Source of the DNA: Volvox africanus
Lineage: Eukaryota > Chlorophyta > Chlorophyceae > Chlamydomonadales > Volvocaceae
NCBI GenBank assembly: GCA_030268105.1
Contig: BSDZ01000004.1
Coordinates: forward strand, 3,459,001 to 3,523,000
Direction: 5' to 3'
Length of the DNA stretch: 64,000 nt
Position numbers and translations under genes: made by a program. Shown piece after piece: positions 23,401 through 36,472 of the stretch (the first letter of the stretch is position 1; each line of letters begins with the position of its first letter). The notes under the pieces were generated by a model that did no database searches, was not told the origin of the DNA, and saw only the letters and a list, made by a program, of their open reading frames with translations.

Positions 23401-24177
23401 GATATGTTGCGCAATTATGCTGGTCGCACACCACTTGTTTGGGATACGTATTTGACTGCAGCAGAATTCGCGCTTAACAACGCTGTTAACCGCTCTACAG
23501 GCAAAAGTCCGTTCTTTCTTAACTACGGGTTTCATCCCGCGCTACCCGTGTGGCGTGAGTTGGAAGTGAACGTGCCTGCTGCTAAACTTTTTGCCAAGTC
23601 TTTTATGTCCCGAATCACAGACGCGAAGTCGTGTTTGGACGCGGCGCAGCAACGAACGACGGAATACTATAACAAATCTAAGCAGGATGTGACGTTTTCG
23701 GAAGGGCAACTCGTGTTGCTAAGCACCAAGAACTTGCGTTCCTTGGCCAACGGATCCCGAAAACTCTTACCCCGCTGGATTGGTCCGTATCCTGTCATGC
23801 GCATGGTTGGGAATGTGGCTGTGGAGCTTGCATTGCCCGCTGATATGACCATTCACCCCATGTTTCACGTATCGCTTGTTCGTCCGTATCGTGGTATGGA
23901 ACCCGTCCCTGAGCCTTCTAACGCCCCCGCAGCGATCGAACCAGTTCCCGAGACCTGGATCGCTGGTAAACAGAAGTTTTACGATGTGGAGCGGGTGTTA
24001 GATTATCGCGCGCGTCGTGTGGGCCAACACCGACGTAAGCGGACAGTACACGAGTACTTGGTCAAGTGGACAGGGTATACCGACGTGCACAACTCATGGG
24101 AACCAGCACGCAACTTCTCACAGGACATGAAGCCCCTGCTCGAAGAAGCCCGCAAACGTGCCACGCAAGCCCAATGA
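20445..24177 (+). pseudogene. pol: Pol of B, deleted between protease and RT
   Basis: Pol continues the gag frame after UAG. Protease has [13 protein letters not shown] near 21070-21110. After LSLSIGP (about 21230) roughly 330 bp present in A are missing, and the frame changes and stops at 21273. From 21337 to 24177 a 946-codon frame is intact: RT (YLDD), RNase H, integrase with zinc finger, DD35E residues and [15 protein letters not shown] module and chromodomain ([19 protein letters not shown]). RNase H reads IANALSRH where A has IADALSRH, so one catalytic Asp is replaced. This copy cannot make a full polyprotein. Confidence 0.92.
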
Positions 24178-24236
24178 CCCCTGCAGTCGATGCTGTATGA
24201 TGCAGCGAGGATGCTGCATACGGGAGGGGGGATTAT

Positions 24237-25881
24237 TGTTGTGCTACGGTTCGTTTCCCGCCGATGTGTAGGTCGATGTGATCCTACAAGGCGAAGTGCT
24301 ATTGTGATGAACACATTGCATATGAATGAATCTGCATGATATAAATGTATTCGTGTACATTTATATATGCATTTGGCATGTTGTCATTATCCATTGCGAC
24401 ATCGCATCATGGCAAATCCGCCTAGCATGCATGAAAGCCCGAAGCATTGAAATGCGCATTATGCTCGTGCTACGAAACGATAAGTAATATTATCTGATAT
24501 AATATTACTTCATTACAGCACACGTTGAGAGCGCCGCACTCGTCGCGACACATGCCCTGTGTTGTGCTACGGTTAGTTTCCCGCCGATGCGTAGGTCGAT
24601 GTGATCCTACAAGGCGAAGTGCTATTGTGATGAACACATTGCATATGAATGAATCTGCATGATATAAATGTATTCGTGTACATTTATATACGCATTTGGC
24701 ATGTTGTCATTATCCATCTCGACATCGCATCATGGCAAATCCGCCTAGCATGCATAAAAGCCCGAAGCATTGAAGTGCGCATTATGCTCGTGCTACGAAA
24801 CGATAAGTAATATTATCTGATATAATATTACTTCATTATAGCACACGTTGAGAGCGCCGCACTCGTCGCGACACATGCCCTGCAACCGGATATTGTTATC
24901 CGGACCCTTGCATCATGCGAATGCCGGAAAGGCTTATACGTTGTTATGCGTAGACATCGCCTATACGCAGTAGGATTGTCACATCTAGGATCGGCCTCCT
25001 GATGTGAATCGTACGGCATTGCGATGCTGCGAGTATAACAGATGCGAGGACGGCTAAGGAAGATAAGACATTCGATACCGGAGAACACTCGTGTGTTCGA
25101 TATTACTATTGCTATACGCTATTCTACTTAGCCCGAGCTAAGCCTGAACTTCGCTAATCACCGCCGCGTGATGATTGCTTGCTTCGGGCGCTGACGGCGA
25201 TTTCGTCCATTGCATCGTTCCGATCTGTAAGTTATATCTCTCTTCGTCTTGAAGTCTTCCGCTGTCTCTGTTTGCTCTCGCTTGCCTTGCTGTACTTGCA
25301 AGTGCTCGCGCATCGGTGTCGAAAGTCTCCAGACGTGCAGATCCTTATGAGCAAACGTGAACGAGAGGTACAACACCCTGCAACCGGATATCGTTATCCG
25401 GACCCTTGCATCATGCGAATGCCGGAAAGGCTTATACGTTGTTATGCATAGACATCACCTATACGCAGTAGGATTGTCACATCTAGGATCGGCCTCCTAA
25501 TGTGAATCGTACGGCATTGCGATACTGCGAGTATAACAGATGTGAGGACGGCTAAGCAAGACAAGACATTCGATACCGGAGAACACTCGTGTGTTCTATA
25601 TTACTATTGCTATACGCTATTCTACTTAGCCCGAGCTAAGCCTGAACTTCGCTAATCACCGCCGCGTGATGATCGCTTGCTTCCGGCGCTGACGGCGATT
25701 TCGTCCATTGCATCGTTCCGATCTGTAAGACTGTAAGTTATATCTCTCTTCATCTTGAAGTCTTCCGCTGTCTCTGTTTGCTCTCGCTTGCCTTGCTGTA
25801 CTTGCAAGTGCTCGCGCATCGGTGTCGAAAGTCTCCAGACGTGCAGATACTTATGAGCAAACGTGAATGAGAGGTACAACA
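24237..25881 (+). repeat. 3' LTR of B, split by a solo LTR
   Basis: The LTR parts are 24237-24559 and 25381-25881, together 824 bp, the length of the 5' LTR. The purine tract GGGAGGGGGG ends just before it. CCCTG at 24555-24559 is repeated at 25376-25380 as the target duplication of the inserted LTR. Confidence 0.93.
24560..25375 (+). repeat. Solo LTR (family 1) inside the B 3' LTR
   Basis: A full LTR of 816 bp, TGTTGTGCTACGG to GGTACAACA, with perfect CCCTG duplication and no internal sequence. It is the product of LTR-LTR recombination after insertion. Confidence 0.95.
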
Positions 25882-26711
25882 TGTTGTACCTCTCCCTCAA
25901 GTTTGCTCATAGGTATCTGCACGTCTGGGGACTTTCAATACCGATGCACAAGCACTTGCAAGTACAGCAAGGCAATCGAGAGCATACAGAGACAGCGGAA
26001 GACTTCAGAGCAAGGAGAGATATAACTTACAATCATATATCAACGAAGCAATGCAGGGACGCGATCGCCGTCAGCGCCGGAAGCAAGCGTTCATCACGCG
26101 GCGTTGATTAGCGAAGTTCAGGCTTAGCTCGGGCTAAGATAATAGAGCAACTAGGAATAGTTGAGTTGAACACACGAGTGTTCCATGAGCATGTTTTTGT
26201 CCGCTCTACTTAGCCGTCCTCGCATCTGTTATACTCGCGATATCTCTACGCCGTACAATCCACACTAGGAGGCCAACCCTAAGTGCGGAAAACCCTACTG
26301 CATATCTGCGATATCCACGTATAACAACCGATAAGCCTTTCCGGCATTCGCATGATGCAAGGGTCCGAATAGCAATATTCGGTTGCAAGTCATTCATCGC
26401 GACTAGTGCGGTGCTCACAAAGCATGCCGCAACAATGTAATATTATAGCAAATAATATTACTTAACAGTACATGACATGAGCATGCCGCGCGCCTGTGCT
26501 TCTCTGAGCATTGCATATGTTAGGCGTATCAGTGGTGATGCGATGTGTCGCAATGCATAGCATTTACATGCTAATCATATGCAAATGTATGCAAATACAT
26601 TTATATGCATGCAAGTTCATTCATGGTCATCATGCATTCATCAAGACAGCACTTCGCCTCGTAGCGTCACATTGACCTACGCATCGGCGGGAAACGAACC
26701 GTGGCACAACA
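25882..26711 (-). repeat. Solo LTR (family 1b), inserted at the very end of B
   Basis: A reverse LTR of 830 bp from TGTTGTACCTCTCC to CGTGGCACAACA. Its target duplication is CAACA (25877-25881 and 26712-26716), the last five bases of the B LTR. CTCGC, the duplication of B itself, follows at once. Confidence 0.93.
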
Positions 26712-26721
26712 CAACACTCGC

Positions 26722-26924
26722 AACGAGAAGACAACAACTAGTTACCAGCAGTTATCTAGGATAACAAACTGGAAACGGCGGCGTCCAAGACGGCGCGGCC
26801 GAGGTCCTCAGCAAAGGTGTCTAAAGGGCTGCAGCGCGTGTCGTCGTCGCTTGCCATCGCGAGAACCTACTTCCGATGAGGGACAATGAGACAGTCGTGA
26901 ATTTACCCGTCTCGATACCAAATT
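26722..26924 (-). other. C leader: ORF0 exon 1 and PBS
   Basis: On the minus strand, ATG at 26857 opens 30 codons (MASDDDTRCSPLDTFAEDLG, then RAVLDAAVSS) with donor-like GT at 26765-26764 or two codons earlier. The PBS near 26919 reads TGGTATCGAGACGGGTAAA, altered relative to B. Confidence 0.6.
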
Positions 26925-27738
26925 TGTTGTATCCTTCCTTCTTCGATCATGCACTGAATCTGCACGTCTGGATGTTAGCTACGTGCGCACTGTGCTTACG
27001 AATAGCAAGGCAATTCAATGGGAGCAAAGTGACAGCGGAAGACTCAAGGATAAGGAAAGATCCAACTTACAATAGTCTTCGTTTACAAATCGGTAGATGG
27101 CCGTCAGACCCCGCAGGCAATGTTCATCACTCGGCTGCAGATGATATGCTAGAATAGCTCAGGCCGAATATATATGAGTATATCGTATGTATGCGAATAA
27201 GATAGAGTTAAGTACACAAGTACTTAGTCCAAAGTAGCGCGAGCCGACTTCGGTCTCTAGGCGGCCGTCCTCTCACCTATCACGTCACGATACCGATGCG
27301 CAGTACAGGTCTCACTGGATTCCGATCTCAAGTGTGAGTACCTTTGTAGAACTGTTCTAAATATCGTGTCATCCGTGATATTATTGAATGCAACGCATGC
27401 AATATGCAAAGGTCCGAATATCGATATTCGGTTGCCGACCCAACCATCGCGATTGTCGCCTTCTCGCATACGCGTATGGTTTATGACGTAAATGAGGTAA
27501 TAATATTTAAAGTATTATTACGTGATATAAAATGCCAATGGATAGATCACGCATTAATTATCAGCCTTCAGTCAAACATGTTGACAGACAGCGTGATGTC
27601 GTGGATGATAATGGGACATGCCTGATTAGCCAGATATACTCGAGTATATCATGCTAATATGATTGTATTATGCTTCATGATGCTCAAATGGGTTGCAGTC
27701 CACTCTGGTATGAACGGCGATTGAACCCGTGTACAACA
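26925..27738 (-). repeat. 5' LTR of C (family 2)
   Basis: 814 bp, nearly identical to 11171-11984; followed by TCATC. Confidence 0.92.
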
Positions 27739-28208
27739 TCATCCAAGTAACATACAACAAAACCTGTCGACAAACGGCCTGAGCATGCGGTTCACATCCG
27801 CTTAAAGTGTCGTGGGGCATCAGTCAAATCCCAAGCAACACGGCCGTATACTCAAATTGACCAAAGGGATTTCGAAAAGCGATTTTTGAAATATCAGAGG
27901 CAGCGATGCCAGTCTGATTGCAACCCTGTTGCGAGTCAATTGAGGAGACATAAGCTGAACGTTCAGCGTATCGAACAGGTTATCAACGTGTGTACAAAGG
28001 GTCGCGATTTCAACATCATTCGCATTCAAGCCCGGTAGGCAGTACACATGCTCAGGATACCGACAAGTATTATCGGTGCAGAGTAGGAGGATGTGTGGGG
28101 CAACAATCATACCCTTTGTAGCATTTCTGTCTCTTACAGCCGCTCAACCTTACACTTGGGAGCGATTCAGAGAACAGAGGGATTGTGCAAACAACAGGAC
28201 AAGGTGGA

Positions 28209-29023
28209 TGTTGTACGCTGGTTCGATCACCGTTCACACTGAAATAGACCGCAACACATTCGAGCATTATGAAGCATGATATAATTATATTAGCATGATA
28301 TATTCGAGTATATCTAGCTAATCAGGCATGTCGCATTATCATCTACGACATCACGCTGTCGGTCAACATGTTTGACTCGAAGCTGATAATTAATGCGCGA
28401 TCTATCCGTTGGCATAATATCCCACGTAATAATACTTTAAATATTATTACCTCATCCGTGTCATAAACCATACGTGTATGCGAGAATGCGACGATCGCAA
28501 TGGTTGGGTCGGCAACCGAATATCGGTATTCGGACCTTCGCATATTGCATGCGCTGCATTCATTAATATCACGGATTACGCGGTATTTAGAATAGTGCTA
28601 CGAAGGTACTCACACTTGAGATCGGAATCCAGTGAGACCTGTACTGCACATCGGTATCGCGACGTGATAGGTGCGAGGACGGCCACCTAGAGACCGAAGT
28701 CGGCTCAACACTACTTTGGATTAAGTACCTGAGTACTTAACTCAATCTAATTCGTATACATACGTTTTATGCATTTATATTCGGCCTGAGCTATTCTAGC
28801 ATAGCATCTTCAGCCGGATGATGAACATTGCCCGCGGGGTCTGACGGCAGACTTCTAATTTGCAACTGAAGATCATTGTAAGTTGAATCTTTCCTTATCT
28901 TTAAGTCTTCCGCTGTCATGTTGCTCGCGCTGAAGTGTCTTGCTGTTCGTAAGCACCATGCACGTGTAGCTAACGCTCAGACGTGCAGATTCAGTGCATG
29001 ATTGAAGAAGGAAGGATACAACA
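28209..29023 (+). repeat. Family 2 LTR inside D0, plus orientation
   Basis: 815 bp from TGTTGTACGCTGG to GGATACAACA. It has the hairpin CCGAATA/TATTCGG around TCGG. Flanks GTGGA and TGCGT differ, so it is not a clean solo insertion. Confidence 0.88.
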
Positions 29024-29420
29024 TGCGTGTTCGGGCACGACTGTTATGGCACGACTAATATGCCCCTGGAGTTCCAGATTCTACCCCGACTGAGAGCGGG
29101 CCAAAGACCCTAATGATAAGGGCAGGGTGCCCCCATGTCGATGGACGGTGACGACCCCAATTAAAGCGACCTGCGAGCTGACCAGTAGCGGAGTTGACGC
29201 CTTAGTTGATTCGGCAGATTCCGCTGGATGCTGGAGGTGGGTGCTGAACCTGGGAAAACCACTGATTTCGGAGAAGTCGGCATGGGAGACTGGATGAGGG
29301 TGCCCCAAAACACCGGGGAAGGTAGGGACTGCCAGGTTAGTGGCCACGGGTGATGTACCCCCCTATCCTACACACAACAGTGGAGGCGTGGGGATATCAT
29401 GAGACATCCGTATGCATTTT
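29024..29420. other. Unclassified GC-rich segment in D0
   Basis: No match to any gypsy internal region in this window. It lies between the forward LTR and the point where D0 resumes near the sequence CCACAAAATCTGCGCGG. Frames are short. It may be part of another element or captured host DNA. Confidence 0.5.
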
Positions 29421-31534
29421 GCATCAAGGCTTCGACCCCAGAATCCACAAAATCTGCGCGGTGGTGGCACATCATTCCACCTAAAGCCTCAAAAGCTTAT
29501 ACGGTTCATGACTCCGTGGTTTCGGTTTTCATTCGCATGGCCAATGTAGGCGCAGCGTAACCGTAGGCACCGCCTCAGTTTTGCCCTCCTTTGGTGTGAC
29601 ACCTGGTACCCTCCGACCCGAGTCCCCCTTGGCCTACATCAAGGGTTAAGGACTTCGTCCGGAGCACACGAGGTACAACAGGATGTCAAAGACCCCTTCA
29701 GGTACGGTGCAGTCTCTGCAGAACCCTGCAGTGCGTACACTTGGGTCACAACAACCAAAGGGCCTAATGATAGGCGAAGGGTGATTCTGCCCAACGATGG
29801 GACGTTTACTCCATCCGCAAGAGTAACCTGTGCACAATCCGACGACTGTGGAGAGCGACTCCACTGCATTCACCCTGCCGAATAGGTGAAGTCGTCCATG
29901 GCACCAAAATGCATGTGCCTTAAGAATACGGTCAGCAAGACCGACGTGAATTACTGGGATCCGAATACCTGTTGGCAACTGCCCTGCAGGTAACGATGCT
30001 GCACTTGTAGTAATCAATTTGCGGACAACAGCAGCAATCCCAGGATGGGTTTGAAGCAATCGGCAGAACCCACAGCAGGAGTTTCATACAAGACGTCAGT
30101 AGCATAGGGCAGTTCAGCAACAGAACTGACACTCCCTCCATATTCACACCATCAAACAGCATGGTGCCTGGTGCAAACCAGGTGACACACTGCATACCCT
30201 TTAGCAGAGCCTCAGTCGCGCGCTGACTATAGGCAGGGAATAAAACACATGCAGCGGTGTCCGTACATTGACGTCTACTCCTGTACAAAGTAAGCTGTAC
30301 AAACAGCTCACATAGAGATGAGGGGATGAACATAACCATGATACGTCCTCAAGGACCAAGAGCAACAATGCCTTCATGGCTGATCGTACGAACGACCACT
30401 GACAACACGTTTGTTCAGCATTCCGGGTGGAGTCAACTCCGCATCAATCCGGGCAATCCCCTACCTTAGCCGCATGGCCAAAGGCTGCAACAACAGACAC
30501 CCCTTCGTGAGGTAGTCCACTGCACATCTCCAGCAAAGAGTGACCATCCTCCGATGCACAAGCTCGGATTGCATGCACTCCCATTTTGCCAATCATAGGT
30601 CCTGCATTTGCATGGCAGACACATGAGGCACAGCTTTCAAAGCATTTTGTCCAGCTAAGATACGTATCTCAGCTCTCAGGACAAATGGCACCAAGTCCAC
30701 ATACGACTGGACTCTTATCCCCATCAAGTCAGTGGCACATTGTCTAGCCAAAGACCACAACAGATCTCACTGGAACCAGAAGATACAAAGAGCCTCAGAA
30801 CGTGATTGATACGCGGATATCATTTCATTTGAGCGCATGCTATACAAGCCCGAGGCTAGTGTACGGTGTGCCTCCATATCACGTGGCTAACCTTCTGGGG
30901 TAAGGTGTGCAAGCAAGGCGGCAATCAACTCACCCAACGTGACGTTTTCCCGTGCAGTGGCCCATTGGTCTTACCATGTCTTCGTCACACCTTCAAAGGG
31001 AACCTCTGACAAAGAGACATCGCATGGCGTCATGTTCACACCACGGCACAACTGCAGGTACTTCCTAACATCAAGGTACAAGTTGCAATTGCGGTGCCAC
31101 GCCCAACATTCATATCATGTGAGATGAACAATTTCGGTGCCGGGATAATAAACCTCTTCACCTCATCACTGTCGACGCGGTCTTGCACTTGAGGTGACAG
31201 CAGACCCCGTTAATCAGCAGTTCCATCTGTAACCGTCATGCCTGCCAAGCGTGGCGTAGTAAGATGGATAGGGGCCTGAAACACAAGAGAATCTTGAGCA
31301 GCAATCGTGTCAATAGTCTCAAGATCTCTATCAAACATTCTAGGAATGGCACTCGGCTCGGGTTGACATGCCAAGCCTACGAATGACAGGTCGTCACGTT
31401 CCACCTTCATGGAACACTGACCAACACGTTCGAATTGCGTGACAATAAGCGATGCACACAATTCCAAAGCAAGTGTACAAGCGATTCATATGAATCCGGC
31501 ACAAGAGTACAAGCAATTCGGTCAGCGCACCGAC

Positions 31535-32349
31535 TGTTGTACCTCTCCTTCGTGTTTGCTCATAAGTATCTGCGCGTCTGAAGGCTTTCGACACCGAAGC
31601 GCGAGCACTTGCAAGTACAGCAAGGCAAGCGCGAGCAAACAGAGACAGCGGAAGACTTCAAGATAAGAAGAGATATAACTTACAGTCTTACAGATCGAAG
31701 CGATGCAATGGACGAAATCGCCGTCAGCACCGGAAGCAAGCAATCATCACGTGGCGGTGATAAGCGAAGTTCAGGCTTAGCTCGTGCTAAGTAGAAGAGT
31801 GTATAGCAATAATAGTGTTGAACACACGAGTGTTCTCCGATATCGAATATCTTGTCTTACTTAGCCATCCTCGCATCTGTTATACTCGCAGCATCACGAT
31901 GTCGTACGATTCACACTAGGAGGCCGATCCTAAGTGTGACAACCCTACTGTGTATAGGCCATGTTCACGTATAACAACCGATAAGCCTTTCCAGCATTCG
32001 CATGATGCAAGGGTCCAAATAACGATATTTGGTTGCAAGGCATGTATCGCGATGGGTGCGGCGCTCTCAACGTGTGCTGTAATGAAGTAATATTATATCA
32101 AATAATATTACTTATCGTTTCGTAGCACGAGCATAATGCGCACTTCAATGATTCGGGATTTCATGCATGCTAGGCAGATTTGCCATGATGCGATGTCGCG
32201 ATGGTAATGGTGTCATGCGAAATGCATATATAAATATATACGAATACATTTATATCATGCAAGTTCATTCATATGCATTGATGGTTCATGCGTTCATCAA
32301 GGTAGCACATCGACCTACACATCGGCGGGAAACGAACCGTAGCACAACA
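31535..32349 (-). repeat. 3' LTR of E (family 1)
   Basis: 815 bp, reverse orientation. Its hairpin C has changed on both sides: CCAAATA/TATTTGG at 32015-32032, where other copies have CCGAATA/TATTCGG. Confidence 0.9.
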
Positions 32350-32408
32350 ATTATCCCCCCTCCCATATGCAGCGTCCTCGCTGCTTCATACAGCATCGAC
32401 TGCAGGGG

Positions 32409-35400
32409 TCATTGGGCTTGCGTGGCACGTTTGCGGGCTTCTTCGAGCAAGGGCTTCATGTCCTGCGAGAAGTTGCGTGCCGGTTCCCAAGAGTTGTGCT
32501 TGCTGGTATACCCTGTCCACTTGGCCAAGTACTCGTGTACTGTCCGCTTACGTCCGTGTCGGCCCACACGACGCGCGCGATAATCTAACACCCGCTCCAC
32601 ATCGTAAAACTTCTGTTTACCAGCGATCCAGGTCTCGGGAACTGGTTCGATCACTGCGGGGGCGTTAGCAGGCTCAGGGACGGGTTCCGTACCACGATAA
32701 GGACGGACAAGTGATACGTGAAACATGGGGTGAATGGTCATATCAGCGGGCAATGCAAGCTCCACAGCCACATTCCCGACCATGTGCACGACAGGATACG
32801 GACCAATCCAGCGGGGTAAGAGTTTTTGGGATCCGTCGGCCAAGGAATGCAAGTTCTTGGTGCTTAGCAACACGAGTTGCCCTTCTGAAAACGTCACATC
32901 CTGCTTGGATTTGTTGTAGTATTCCGTCGTTCGTTGCTGCGCCGCGTCCAAACACGACTTCGCGTCTGTGATTTGGGACATAAAAGACTTGGCAAAAAGT
33001 TTAGCAGCAGGCACGTTCACTTCCAACTCACGCCACACGGGTAGCGCGGGATGAAATCCGTAGTTGAGAAAGAACGGACTTTTGCCTGTAGAGCGGTTAA
33101 CAGCATTGTTAAGCGCGAATTCTGCTGCAGTCAAATACGTATCCCAAACGAGAGGTGTGCGACCAGCATAATTGCGCAACATATCACCCAACGTGCGGTT
33201 TGTGCGTTCAGTTAGACCGTCAGTCTGCGGGTGGTACGCTGTGCTCAGGTTGACGCGCATGCCAACTAGCTTGCAGAGCGCTTCCCAAAACTTAGACGTG
33301 AACTGCCCACCACGGTCCGAGATCACGTTTTTGGGAACACCGTGTAACCGAACCACATTGTCGAAAAACAAACGTGCGGTTTGCTCAGCCGTGCAGGATG
33401 ATGTGCATGGTGCTAGGTGAACCATCTTAGTCAGACGATCGACCATTACGAACACCGCATCGTATCCCCCCTCAGTTTTGGGCAGCGCGACTACGAAGTC
33501 CATGGAAACACTTTCCCAAGGCGCATCCGGGACAGGCAACGGTTGCAACAACCCATGGCCCTTACCGGACAAAGCCTTATTGCGCTGGCACAGACTGCAT
33601 GTCTGTACGAAGTTCGCCACATCTTTAGCCAAGCGAGACCACCAGAATGAACGTTGCACCAACTCGACCAACCGCTTGCTACCAGGGTGTCCTGCTAACG
33701 GGTCCTCGTGGAACCGCACAAGGATGTCGTAGCGTAGCACGTCGTCATTCGGAACGACGATTTGCGTAGCTGCACCCTCCGTCCGTAGCCAAAGGCCATT
33801 CTGCTTGTGAAGGTATTCCACATTAGCCGGCTCCAAGAACCAGGCATCTGCGTTGTAGGCAACCTTCAACCGCTCCGTGAGGTCCGTCGTGATCGGCACC
33901 TCCTCATTATGCGGTCGCACGACGGGCGCTGCCAAAATTGCAGCATGTAGTGACGGATGTCGACTGAGAGCATCGGCAATATTAAGTTTACCAGAAATGT
34001 ACTCCCAGGTGCAGTCGAACCTAGCTAGGTATTCCATCCACCTAGCCTGACGGCGGTTCAACGTTGGAATGCTTTGCAAAAACGTTAGGGGCTTGTGGTC
34101 AGTCTTTAAAGTAAATGGGCATCCCTCGAGGTAACAGCGCCATTCCTTTAAAGCATGCAGCACTGCCAGAAGCTCCTGTTCCCCGGTGGTGTAGCGAATC
34201 TCCGCACCAGAAAACTTCTTACTCGTGAAAGCGATCGGTCGCCCTTCCTGTAACAATACAGCGCCGCTTCCAAATACTGAGGCATCAGACACTACCTCAA
34301 CACGAAACGGCAACGAGTAGTCAGGGAATGCGAGGGTGACGTCTTCGGCAACGGTTCGCTTGAGCTCTTCGAATGCCCACTGGCATTGCGATGTCCATGA
34401 CTCGAGTGAAACGAAAACGCCTTTGCGAGTCAAGTTAGTAAGCGGGGCCGCAATGATGAAGTAGTTTTCAATGAACTTTCGGAAATAATTGGTCAAGCCA
34501 AGGAACTTACGCAGCTCCGTGAGGTTCTGAGGCGCAGGCCAATCGCAAACCACGGTGACCTTCCGCGGGTCCATCTTCACACCGGTGGCCGACACAATGT
34601 GGCCCAAATATTCCACCTGAGGCTGCGCCCAAAAGCATTTGGCGCGTTTAGCAAACAATTGCTCCCGCCTCATCACATCGAGCACGAGCCGAAGATGCTC
34701 CAAGTGCTCCTTGCGCGTCTTAGAATAAACCAAGATGTCATCCAGGTAGCAAACAACGAACCTGTCGATGAACGGCCTAAACATGCGGTCCATGACCGCC
34801 TGAAACGTTGCAGGGGCATTGATCAACCCAAACGATAGGACCGTATACTCAAAGTGACCGAAGGGCGTCCGAAAAGCGGTTTTCGGAATATCAGAGGCAG
34901 CGATGCGAATCTGATTATAACCCTGTTGCAAGTCAATCGAGGAAAAATAAGCTGAGCCCTTCAGCTTATCCAACAGGTCGTCAATGCGTGGCAAAGGGTA
35001 GCGATTCTTCACCGTGCTCGCATTCAACCCCCGATAATCGATGCACATGCGCAAGGTCCCATCCTTCTTACCGACAAACAAAATCGGAGCAGAATACGGG
35101 GATGTGCTGGGGCGTATCATACCCTTCGCGAGCAAATCCGTCACCTGGCGCTTTACCTCATCCAGCTCCAATGGACTCAACCTGTACATTGGCCGGGCCG
35201 TAGGTTGCGCTCCAGGCATGAGAGGGATTGTGTGATCAACAGGACGCATAGGTGGCAGCCCAGGGATATCTTTAAAGACGTCCTCATACTGCGACAGTAG
35301 GGCCTCAACCTCAGCATCCACAAAATCTGCGCGGTGGTGGCACTGCAGCCCACCCGTGGCCTCAAAAGCAGTCCGTGGGCACCCTTCCGTAACAAACGGA

Positions 35401-36469
35401 CAGCTTCCTTACACCCGACCAGCTCTGGTTCGATTTGCGCGGCCATTGCGGTCACAGCGAAATTAACCATAGGCACCGCCTCACCTTCGCCCTCCTTTGG
35501 TGTGACATTTTCCAACGACAGGAAAGGTACCTTAATCGACAGAGTACCCTTGCACATATGCAGGGTTGCGGTCTCCATGTCGATGCGCGCGCGGTACTGT
35601 CGTAATGTTGAAGACCCCATTATGTACGGTGCAGTCTCTGCTAAGCCCTGCAGCACGTACGGCCGGGTCACAACACGCAAAGGGCCTATCGATAGGCTAA
35701 GGGTAATCCTGCCCACGATGGGATGCTTACCCCCGTCAGCAAGGGTAACCTGTGGACAATCAGACGACTCTGGGGTCAACCCCAGCGCATTCACCTCTGC
35801 GACAGAGATGAAGTCGTCGCTGGCACCGGTGTCAACAAGTGCCTTCAGAGTACGGCCATTCAAACCGATCTGAACCACCGGGACATGGTTATCTACGAGC
35901 GACTGCCCAGCAGACAACGTCAGTGCACTTAGGGCGGGTCCGTAACTTACGGCACCCTCATCAGGAGCTTCGTACCAAACGTCAACCGAGTAGGATGTCC
36001 CTGGCCACGGAGCCAGCATACCCTCCCGATCCACACCATTAAACGAAACGGTGCCTGGCTCGAACCGGTGGACACACCGCATACCCCTTAACGATGCCTC
36101 TGCCTTGCGCCAACAGAAAGCAGGGAGTAATACACATGCAGCGGTTCCTGGATATTGACGCCTACATCTCCTGTATACGGCCAACTGTTCCGACATCTCA
36201 TGCAGAGACGAGGGGATGAACAAAACCACGTGGTTAGACAGATCGATAGACGACAGGGGACGGCGAGGTGTAAACAGATTACACAACAGATCGAAGCAGA
36301 GAAGTCCCGTGCGTCCGTCAAGCGTGATGCGTCTCACAATGACTCGCTCGATGTGTCCAAGTACGCAAGGCAACAATGCTTTCACGGCTGGCCGTAAGGA
36401 TGACCACCGACCACGTATTAGTTCAGCAATCCCGGGTGGTGCCCCCTCCGCAGGAACCCGGGCAATCCC
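32409..36469 (-). pseudogene. pol: Pol of E with one-base frameshift
   Basis: Pol follows the gag UAG in frame. 35177-36385 reads the pre-protease region and protease ([13 protein letters not shown]). Near 35325 one base is missing compared with A (CACAAAATC against CACAGAAATC). From 35321 to 32409 a 970-codon frame has RT with YLDD, RNase H with IADALSRH, integrase with [14 protein letters not shown] and a chromodomain ([19 protein letters not shown]), ending in TGA. The deletion separates protease from RT, so this copy would yield a truncated product. It is otherwise well preserved. Confidence 0.92.
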
Positions 36470-36472
36470 CTA
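36431..36472 (-). promoter_or_regulatory. Gag UAG with downstream stem (E)
   Basis: UAG at 36472-36470 (minus), 7-nt spacer, CCCGGGU paired with ACCCGGG over an 18-nt loop. All seven pairs are Watson-Crick, where A and B have one G-U. Confidence 0.75.

Larger units (their letters stand above)
17919..26716 (+). mobile_element. B: family 1 chromovirus inserted in C, with two solo LTRs in its 3' LTR
   Basis: The 5' LTR is 17919-18742 (824 bp). The 3' LTR begins at 24237 and, without the inserted solo LTR, is also 824 bp. Target duplication CTCGC is at 17914-17918 and 26717-26721. The right copy comes after a reverse solo LTR (25882-26711) and its own CAACA duplication. ORF0 and Gag are intact; pol has a deletion between protease and RT, so B would need help from another element. 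Confidence 0.92.
11171..27738 (-). mobile_element. C: family 2 chromovirus inserted in D0 RT; interrupted by B
   Basis: The LTRs are 11171-11984 and 26925-27738, both 814 bp. Target duplication TCATC is perfect on both sides. Order on the minus strand from 27738: 5' LTR, altered PBS, ORF0 exon 1 (26766-26857), intron containing the B insertion, ORF0 exon 2 (17734-17894), gag, UAG, pol, purine tract, 3' LTR. Several single-base frameshifts, nonsense codons and a 297-bp insertion kill it. Confidence 0.9.
27739..31534 (-). pseudogene. D0 internal remnant: RT, protease and gag, with a foreign insertion
   Basis: After C the D0 sequence resumes in the RT coding strand just past YLDD and decays toward 28208. 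A family 2 LTR (28209-29023) and about 400 bp of unrelated DNA follow. From about 29421 protease-region sequence returns (antisense match to the A protease near 29640-30000), then the pre-protease region to 30340, the gag end, and the gag core about 30640-31240, which resembles H0 gag. The leader runs to 31534, where E starts. No frame is usable. Confidence 0.72.

Noticed and set aside
28076..28279. Small plus-strand ORF with a signal-peptide-like start
   Set aside because: It spans the junction between decayed D0 RT and a forward LTR; chance frame.
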